Assembly: GCA_963978905.1 (NCBI GenBank)
Contig: OZ022256.1
Span: 12,135,501 to 12,199,500, forward strand
Length of the DNA: 64,000 nt
Reading direction: 5' to 3'
DNA from: Trichostrongylus colubriformis
Lineage: Eukaryota > Nematoda > Chromadorea > Rhabditida > Trichostrongylidae
The position numbers and the translations under genes are program-made. Positions 56,777 to 64,000 of the stretch are shown here, one piece after another. The first letter of the stretch is position 1. Every line of letters begins with the position of its first letter. The notes beneath the pieces were generated by a model that made no database searches, had not been told where the DNA came from, and saw only the letters and a program-made list of their open reading frames with translations.

Positions 56777-56869
56777 TATGGAGAAGTACAGGCTTCTATG
56801 AAACAGCCGCATGTAGTTAGAAAGCTGACCTTCACGTTTTCTCGAAAAGATAAAATATTCTCACCTGGC

Positions 56870-57476
56870 CTGGTACAATGCAAAACAAAGGATCACTTGT
56901 TTCAGACCAGTTGGGATTTGAGAACACAAAAAGATAATGCAATAAATTAGTGGAACACATAGCTCCAAGTAGTGACAAGATACATAAAATGAAGGCACAC
57001 GCGAGTATAACCTTCCTAAACAGATGACTGAATATTTTATTTCGATGCTAACAAGGAAAAAGGAAAAAAACTTTGAAACGCAATCCCAAAATCCCTTCAA
57101 CCTCGCGAATAGATTTTGAACAACATAATGCAATGGCTCAGTAGAATCGAACGAAAGTATTATATCGCTGAACATTACTAAATTAGATTTTTGATCTTTC
57201 AGATAGGCTGAGCAATGATGACCGGCAATAGAAGAAGGGAAAGCGTGAATGAGATAAGGTCGCTCTTCTTTTTGAGCATGAAGCGATGGCTGTAACTATT
57301 AGGTTGGTGCATATGTTCTGCAACATGTCCAAAATTTCTTCTGTATCCACTATTTTCAAACTTTTCAAGTATTGAATAACACAATGAGTTAGAATGGGAG
57401 TGTCTTCAAAATTTGTATGACATATAAGGTTGACTCGCAGTAAGCGGCTAAAACGTGATACTTCATCCGTGGGCAT
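56870..57476 (-). CDS. Putative 3' exons of receptor copy 3
   Basis: Reading right to left, one open frame (57,476-57,183) gives RVNLICHTNFEDTPILTHCV, then IQYLKSLKIVDTEEILDMLQ, with an alternative frame ending DLISFTLSLLLLPVIIAQPI. Then 57,015-56,870 encodes VILACAFILCILSLLGAMCS, ending at a GTGAG donor. The second segment is a clear membrane helix and is nearly identical in block 1. Order and strand suggest these belong to the receptor starting at 60.1 kb, but connecting exons for helices four to six are not identified. Confidence 0.35.
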
Positions 57477-57631
57477 GTAGTTGACTGTAAGTGTATGTCA
57501 TCAGAATCCCTAGATGTGGAGACGTTGCCAATACCCATGCTTCGCTCGCTGTTGTGCCATCTACCGCTGCTCCATTCAATTGAATCAGCAGGCACGAATC
57601 TTGTGGTCTACCCTTCCATAGGTGGTTAGTC

Positions 57632-57962
57632 CACCTAAAGACACATTCCGCGATAACCAAACAGGCAGTCGTACCTCTTCGGGGGTGTAGATCCTTGGGT
57701 AACTATTCAGGCCACCCCTTTTTCGCGCCATCATGGTACCCTATAACGGCGCTACAGCTGCTCGAGCCCACTCCGACTCCACCTATTTTGCTCATGTGAC
57801 CAATAAGGGAGCTCGAGTGGGTGGCGTCGCAGTGCATTCGAGCAAAGGGCTGTGATGGCGCACTGTGTCGGGGCGAAAAAGGTGTAACCTGGAGAGCTAC
57901 CCAAGGACCCACTTCCCAAGAAGGTAAATCGCCTTATCTGAATATCGCAGAATGTACCTTCA
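57632..57962. repeat. Foldback MITE, family K, copy 3
   Basis: Ends CACCTAAAGACACATTCCGC and GCAGAATGTACC. The inner arms CCTTGGGTAACTATTCAGGC and GGAGAGCTACCCAAGGACCC pair. Confidence 0.5.
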
Positions 57963-58409
57963 ACAGAGCGATATCCTTGGAGATTCAAATTGACTGCGAA
58001 GGCGACCTGTCCTTAATTGACGAAAGATTTTCGAGGCGTTATATTTGAATATGGATATTATTGAATATTTGAATAAAGTACTCTACGTTAACCATCAGAA
58101 GGGCTACCCCGTTGCGAAGTAGTGGAGAATCATCTTTACTTTTGGCTACAGCTGGATTTCAGGGAAGAGTTTTGCTTCTTATTTTTTGAGGAGTGCCACA
58201 GTCATAGCTGTGCCACCGATGCTACTGTAACGACTAGTGTTTGTGCTTAAGCAACCGTAAAAAGTGGCTAAAAGTCCCCTTCACCTTTTTCGGAGGGAAG
58301 CTGATTTATCTTGCAACGGGAGTATGGCAGGGGAAATAAAAACGAGCTCAGCTGTGAAGTTTTGCACCATACTGTGCATGTTCTTGAAGAATCGTTAAAA
58401 AAAATGAAA

Positions 58410-58800
58410 AAATGAAAAATGAGTTTTTATGTTACCCATGTATTTATGTTGTATTTGCCTAATGTGTGCGCATGCAAAGTTTCACGCGAAAAAAGTGATT
58501 CCGGCTAAGATACAGCACCACAAAGTCTTGGCCAGATGGAGGGGGGCCTCTGAGCAAGTGCCCGCCCCGTCGTCCGCTACGGTCGGAGACGCATCAAAGG
58601 AACAGAAAAATAGCTAAATAGTCCTACTCTCTGATTCCAACCGGCGGACGACGAGACGAGGCTCCTACTCGGAAGCTCTACCCACCCGGCCAAGAATTTT
58701 AGGAGCTGTCTCTGAGTGGAATTCTCTTTTTTTGTGAAACTTTGCATGCAGCCCTTATTAAGCAATACAACATGAATATAAGAATAACATAAAAGCTAAT
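58410..58800. repeat. Foldback MITE, family R, with both arms
   Basis: GAGTTTTTATGTTACCCATG … GCATGCAAAGTTTCACGCGA at the left pairs with TTTGTGAAACTTTGCATGCA … ATAACATAAAAGCTAATTTT at the right. The GC-rich centre (CGTCGTCCGC … GCGGACGACGAG) also pairs. Confidence 0.7.
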
Positions 58801-59586
58801 TTTTCTCCGAACAACTCCTTTAATCCAACTTGTTCATACTACTCTTGAAGACACTGGAAGGAGGGCAGTTTTGCTATACGGTATAGGAGGACGATGGCTT
58901 GTAGTTGCCGCAATGCACACATGGCGCCTTTCAATACGTGGAAAGTGAATTAATTGGGTTTTAGTTGTAATCACACTTTTTTCTTACGCTTTCGCTTATT
59001 TTTCACTTGATTGTTTTACTTGTGTTGCTGTGCGTTGTTTCACATATTTCACATCACTACGAATGGATAAAATACACCCTACGAGACAGCAATTGACACC
59101 CTACAGCGGACAACTCGGAGAGGCGGTATGTGCAGTTCGAAGTGATGCGAATGTGATGCGAATGCACACCAAAGCGTCGCGCTTTTAAACGCGGGTTTCC
59201 GCACAGATTATCGCCTCTAACCCCGAATGTTCGTTACAGAATGGTCATTTCCTTGCATCTTCCCCTTTCTTCGGACCCCTTCCGGTTCGCCTAAATCGTG
59301 GTCTGAACGTTGCATTAGAGAAAAGTCTTTTCATCTAGCTCCTCTCGAATTCTGTACCCATGGTTTTCCCGAATATACTTTGTGAACTCTTAGACCGAGG
59401 GCATTCAGCAGTTGTTCCCAGTCATTGGAGGTAAGTGGCAGGACAATTATGATTCTATTGCCTATTTATATCCATGGGTTTTGAAGCAACAACGTTCTGA
59501 AAAAAGTCGCATGTTTCGCAATGCCTATGCACCAAACTAATAGGTCAAGCTAAAGACCTTAATTAACTCGAGCACGTAACACCCAC

Positions 59587-60082
59587 CTCTTTGTGAACGT
59601 GTCGTGGAATTTTCCATTAAAAAATATGGCCATACGATTCAGTCCGATTAGGAACATCAAACATGATGTGAAATAGAGGACTCCATCAGTAGTGAAATCA
59701 AGCAGTCCTTTCAATGTGATAAAGAATTTTCCTTCCATGATGTTAATAAGTACATGATCTATCACATTCACAAAGCCCAAAATAATAACACTTATGTTAA
59801 AAAGTAGAATAATCGCATAATAAGGTCTCTGAAAGGTTGTCACGTCAAAATCACATCTCTAGTAACTGGTGTTTGTATACAACCTTAAAAACTAACTTCT
59901 AATAAGTCGCGTTTTTTGACCAACAATACCGCTACCACGAAGTTGAGCAAACCAGAGGAAACTCCAAGGAACGGTACAATACCAACTCCGAGCAAACGGC
60001 AAGCAAATTCCTTGGATTCTGAAAACTTGCTCTCTTGTATGGCACCCCTGGTAAAAAAGAGGATACTGGTGAAATGGACCAT
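59587..60082 (-). CDS. Serpentine 7TM receptor, copy 3, first exons (best preserved)
   Basis: Exon 1 (60,082-59,897) may start at MVHFTSILFFTRG and encodes CRLLGVGIVPFLGVSSGLLN then FVVAVLLVKKRDLLE, followed by a GTTAGT donor. Exon 2 (59,828-59,587, 242 bp) follows CTTTCAG and encodes RPYYAIILLFNISVIILGFV and later GVLYFTSCLMFLIGLNRM, NGKFHDTFTKR, with a GTGGGT donor. The join is in phase. This gives helices one to three of a nematode chemoreceptor-like GPCR, with a 68 bp intron. Unlike copy 1, no retrotransposon separates it from the candidate 3' exons at 56.9-57.5 kb. Subfamily and ligand are unknown. Confidence 0.65.
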
Positions 60083-60137
60083 CACGAAGCTCCTAAGCTC
60101 GATCATATAAAAGGGAGGCGAAAACGTAAGGAAAACG

Positions 60138-60298
60138 CGTTCATACTTTGCAGTGTCGTCGGCATGGCATGGTCCGCGTCTCCGCCTGTTGCCACCCTGT
60201 GTCATTGACTACTTCGCGTCTGCACCTCCCTTGCCACTCTGCCTCGCTGCCTTTGAAAACAGCCACGCCGTGCCGACGCAAAGTATGAACGCGGCCTA
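60138..60298. repeat. GC-rich palindromic MITE, family P, copy 7
   Basis: GCGTTCATACTTTGCAGTGT … GCCGTGCCGACGCAAAGTAT then GAACGCGGCC. It lies about 60 bases upstream of receptor exon 1. Confidence 0.65.
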
Positions 60299-60839
60299 AA
60301 GAAAACAAACGCCGTCGAGTCATTCACAGCCTGGAAAGCAGTGTGTGGACGACTAGTTGCAAACGATACCTGGTATCATTTCGGCAATGGATCACAATTG
60401 CGTGTCTGATGTCCTTGACTTTAGAGGTGATCTGAAAGGGTTCAGCAAGCATACATAATTTTCATTCTTTGATCTCAATGATGCTATGTAGGACCAATGA
60501 AACCAATGAAAATGTGCGTCGTGACTGTTCAGCTAAGCCACCTCGCCACGCATTTGCGTCGTGCGCTCCTGGCGCCTCACTGGTCTTGTTGCGAATTTTG
60601 CCGCGCGCCAGAAATCGCGACCGCCGCCTATTCGCGTAGCCTGACCTCGTTGGACCGTCATGAAACACAACGAATACAGACACAAACATACGTAGGGCCC
60701 ACAGACACATGATTCAATCGTGGTCGTTAAAAAATGCATGTTGCAAAGCATCTACGTTTAAAACCCATAAGATACTGACCACCGTTTTCCAACATCCGAG
60801 TTGTGCTCTGAGAAGGTTTAAGTAATAACAGGCCCTATT

Positions 60840-61211
60840 AAAATGAGGTTGAAAACAGTGATGGGAGCAGTATGGGTAACGAGAACTCCTAATCAGAAGC
60901 ACGCAAATGAAAGCGAGGGGTCTTAGAAGACTATATGTGGCAAAATTTTTGATAAGAACGAGTGGCCAAGGCCTTCATGAGAGCCGTCTTCTTCAACAGC
61001 TGGCAACTGTTTTATCGTAGCCCGACCATTTTTTTTGGTCCGATTCGCCCTTTTTGGGAATAAACGGGGGGGGGGATGGAGCCTTATTTCCGGGGTTTCT
61101 GAACGTTTCAATCCGTTTTTTCTTCGATTTCGCACAATTGAGCACGTCGACCTTCATATTTGATGATGTTGCCATAGTCGTTCCGAATTACCTCTATCTC
61201 TGCCTCTGAAA
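60840..61211. mobile_element. MITE-like element, TT-type termini, copy in block 3
   Basis: AACAGTGATGGGAGCAGTAT at the left and ACCTCTATCTCTGCCTCT at the right. The centre contains GGAATAAACGGGGGGG. Collinear with 29,667-30,010. Confidence 0.6.
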
Positions 61212-61239
61212 TAAATGAACCATAAAGAAAAGCAGGATG

Positions 61240-63300
61240 AGTTCCGAAATTTAGAAGAATATTGTATTTCGTTCACAGAAACAACAGAAAAGAATGTTTC
61301 AGACTTCATAGAAATTGAAGAAAAAACACTGATTTTGTTTCATGGTAGACGTGAGAGAGATTCGGACGAGATACATATCAACATGGATGTGATCCACAAT
61401 ATAAATTAGGTTTGTGGGAGAATATTCAGATGGGCTTTATACATTTGAAACAAGATATCAGTGTATGTATTATTGTGGCGCAAAAGTTTTGCGACACAAT
61501 GGAATTTTGTGTATTTAACTGCTTTTAATTTTATTGAGTATTAACGGGCGAAGTGTCTTGTAGCATACTTCGACGATTTTCTTGGAATGCATTCAAGGTA
61601 GTCTCATTCTGTTGTAGCAAGAATAGGCTCAAGTTCAAAACCCCACACTTGAACACGTAGTTTTTTTAACGAGTGGCTTCAGGATCGCTAGTTGAGGAAA
61701 CAGCTGTTAATATTTGTGCTGGGGTGGGGGGAAATACGCCAAATAATCGCGTCAGCGGCATCGCACTCGCGGCGCCACCAGTACGACATGCGAATCGATT
61801 TTGCTCTTTGAAGCCCGGCAGAGCGTGGCTGTGTCACTTCCGCACTCCACCCATGCCACACTGCCTCATCCAGCCACGCCACCCTGCCTCCTCCACCCTT
61901 GTCACACTGTCTCGCTTGGAGGCCGCCAGCACTGCCACTGGTACTCGCACCTGCCGCACCGCCCGCCGCGGGCGGCCACGCGATTATTTGGCGTATTTCC
62001 CCCCACCCTTTGTGGGGTGGGGGGAAATACGCCAAATAATCGCGTCAGCGGCATCGCACTCGCGGCGCCACCAGTACGACATGCGAATCGATTTTGCTCT
62101 TTGAAGCCCGGCAGAGCGTGGCTGTGTCACTTCCGCACTCCACCCATGCCACACTGCCTCATCCAGCCACGCCACCCTGCCTCCTCCACCCTTGTCACAC
62201 TGTCTCGCTTGGAGGCCGCCAGCACTGCCACTGGTACTCGCACCTGCCGCACCGCCCGCCGCGGGCGGCCACGCGATTATTTGGCGTATTTCCCCCCACC
62301 CTTTGTGGGGTGGGGGGAAATACGCCAAATAATCGCGTCAGCGGCATCGCACTCGCGGCGCCACCAGTACGACATGCGAATCGATTTTGCTCTTTGAAGC
62401 CCGGCAGAGCGTGGCTGTGTCACTTCCGCACTCCACCCATGCCACACTGCCTCATCCAGCCACGCCACCCTGCCTCCTCCACCCTTGTCACACTGTCTCG
62501 CTTGGAGGCCGCCAGCACTGCCACTGGTACTCGCACCTGCCGCACCGCCCGCCGCGGGCGGCCACGCGATTATTTGGCGTATTTCCCCCCACCCTTTGTG
62601 GGGTGGGGGGAAATACGCCAAATAATCGCGTCAGCGGCATCGCACTCGCGGCGCCACCAGTACGACATGCGAATCGATTTTGCTCTTTGAAGCCCGGCAG
62701 AGCGTGGCTGTGTCACTTCCGCACTCCACCCATGCCACACTGCCTCATCCAGCCACGCCACCCTGCCTCCTCCACCCTTGTCACACTGTCTCGCTTGGAG
62801 GCCGCCAGCACTGCCACTGGTACTCGCACCTGCCGCACCGCCCGCCGCGGGCGGCCACGCGATTATTTGGCGTATTTCCCCCCACCCTTTGTGGGGTGGG
62901 GGGAAATACGCCAAATAATCGCGTCAGCGGCATCGCACTCGCGGCGCCACCAGTACGACATGCGAATCGATTTTGCTCTTTGAAGCCCGGCAGAGCGTGG
63001 CTGTGTCACTTCCGCACTCCACCCATGCCACACTGCCTCATCCAGCCACGCCACCCTGCCTCCTCCACCCTTGTCACACTGTCTCGCTTGGAGGCCGCCA
63101 GCACTGCCACTGGTACTCGCACCTGCCGCACCGCCCGCCGCGGGCGGCCACGCGATTATTTGGCGTATTTCCCCCCACCCTTTGTGCTGCAGTCACTGAG
63201 AATGTCACCAATTAGTTTACAGTGTCCCAATGCACCAACGTTTCGGATAAGGAGTTAAGGATCTTATCCACCCACCTACAAGTGGTTGGGCGCCCTATGA
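61240..63300 (+). pseudogene. Small unrecognised gene, copy 3, disrupted by the MITE array
   Basis: An exon-like stretch follows TGTTTCAG at about 61,300 (FIEIEEKT, then a one-base deletion relative to copy 1). The YFDDFLGMHS stretch is at about 61,572. The last exon begins at 61,683 (VEETAVNICA) and is cut at 61,721 by the array. It resumes at 63,181 with AAVTENVTN and an in-frame stop. Copy 3 is therefore broken. Confidence 0.5.
61722..63180. mobile_element. Five head-to-tail copies of a 287 bp MITE
   Basis: Units start at 61,722, 62,015, 62,308, 62,601 and 62,894. Each begins GGGTGGGGGGAAATACGCCA and ends TGGCGTATTTCCCCCCACCC (30 bp perfect inverted ends). Units are joined by TTTGTG. The whole array is flanked by TTTGTGCTG at 61,713-61,721 and 63,181-63,189, a 9 bp target duplication. 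By eye the units appear identical. The repeated 192-198 codon frames are produced by this array and are not genes. Confidence 0.95.
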
Positions 63301-63639
63301 ATAGGATGATTTCCTTGGAGGTTTGAAAGAGAAGCCAAAAATTTCTCTAAAGTAACCGTAACACTCAGTATGCTTCTGCTTCAAGTGGCAGTGTAAGCCT
63401 GGGAAACGCTTTCAACATCGCAGTCAGGGACTGCTTCCCATTTCGTAGTTGTCAAGACGTCAATTTCCACTGCAAAAAATGCAGAGATTTGGTATAAACT
63501 TGGCATTGTCACTCCCTGGGGGTAATCAGGGGCGATAACTAGGTGATAGTATTGCCAGCTCGCATCATTCTAGACACACGCGAATGAAAACATCTTCCCC
63601 GATCTAATGTTCTGATTACAGACTGGCAACATCACGGGT

Positions 63640-63890
63640 ATACATGGGACCAACCATCGAGGTTCCCGTGCTGATGCCGCTCCTCGGCCGCCAGACGGCC
63701 CTCACCGACTGGAGGCCGCCGTCCACCCGACAAGCACACGAACGGCCGGCCCTGGGTCCGTTGCTCGGCCGCCGCTGGATTCCGCTGTGCGAGATTGCTA
63801 TATTTTAGTCGCTGTAATAAACGAATATTAGTGGAAGGGAAGTAGCGTGCCAAATACAGGACTCAGGACCCCGGTGACAACTCGGGATCC
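63640..63890. repeat. GC-rich insertion relative to block 1, possibly LTR-like
   Basis: TGGGACCAACC near 63,646 and GGGATCCCA near 63,883 are partly inverted. An AATAAA is at about 63,817, with TATATTTTA just before. Block 1 lacks this segment. No clean target duplication was found, so its class is open. Confidence 0.3.
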
Positions 63891-64000
63891 CACACTGCAG
63901 ACTACCAAGTTGTCACTGCTCCCAAACTGTGAGCAATTCAGGTGCGTCATCATCTCAGTGAGTCAAAGAAGGCAGGAGCACGGGTGGCTCAGTAACCTTC

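Larger units (their letters stand above)
52612..63900. repeat. Segmental duplication, block 3
   Basis: The partner of 9,778-31,200, same orientation. It starts at ATGCACAATTCTATTGTACT, matching 9,778. It lacks the BEL/Pao element and the 659 bp solo LTR but carries its own insertions (54,103-54,727; 57,632-57,962; 58,410-58,800; 61,722-63,180). Confidence 0.8.

Noticed and set aside
59330..59440. Conserved peptide-like stretch on the minus strand (SNDWEQLLNALGL) also seen near 27,345
   Set aside because: One copy has an in-frame stop, no acceptor is visible upstream, and it is not hydrophobic as a receptor exon here should be; left unannotated.
61801..63258. Series of identical 192-198 codon open frames
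   Set aside because: They are exactly periodic (293 bases) and arise from the tandem MITE array; both strands show similar frames because of the inverted ends and GC richness.

Overview
This window looks like repeat-rich chromosomal DNA from a nematode, most likely a clade V (strongylid or hookworm-like) worm. That is an inference from four things: a three-exon Major Sperm Protein (MSP) domain gene with 55-58 bp introns, a nematode-style TIL-domain inhibitor, serpentine 7TM receptor exons, and Tc5-, mariner-, Tc1- and BEL/Pao-type transposons plus many short inverted-repeat elements. I found no operons, CRISPR arrays or rRNA, and one 200-base gap at 39,163-39,362.

Left part (1-9.3 kb). A possible exon near the left edge (250-364) is followed by a complete Tc5-like transposon (438-3281) with 437-441 bp inverted termini and a TGA target duplication. 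Next come two small, convincing genes with short exons: a cysteine-rich TIL-domain protein (3769-4017) and an MSP-domain protein (6735-7198). Foldback and MITE-like elements fill the rest.

Blocks of a local segmental duplication. Block 1 (about 9.8-31.2 kb) and block 3 (about 52.6-63.4 kb) are diverged direct copies. A partial block 2 (about 47.1-52.4 kb) adds a third set. Each carries 5' exons of a minus-strand 7TM receptor and, divergently upstream, exons of a small plus-strand gene that I do not recognise. Block 1 received an approximately 11 kb decayed BEL/Pao retrotransposon (16.15-27.11 kb), lying between the receptor 5' exons and its putative 3' exons. It also received a solo LTR whose empty site survives in block 3, and its small gene ends in a long palindrome. 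Block 3 received a Tc5-derived foldback element and, inside the small gene's last exon, five seemingly identical head-to-tail copies of a 287 bp MITE.

Middle (31.2-47 kb). This stretch is almost all repeats: a 157 bp tandem repeat, two diverged 0.85 kb repeats, a mariner relic with a paralogous empty site 0.3 kb away, a 368-381 bp satellite that alternates two unit types, foldback DNA around the gap, a 241 bp Mutator-like MITE, a Tc1-like terminus, and several foldback MITE families. One stretch (44.55-45.17 kb) looks coding but matches nothing I know.

Most long reading frames here are accidental frames inside repeats. The real genes have exons too short to stand out. The strongest biological story is transposon-driven remodelling of a tandem receptor and small-gene locus, with several insertions provable from empty sites inside the window.
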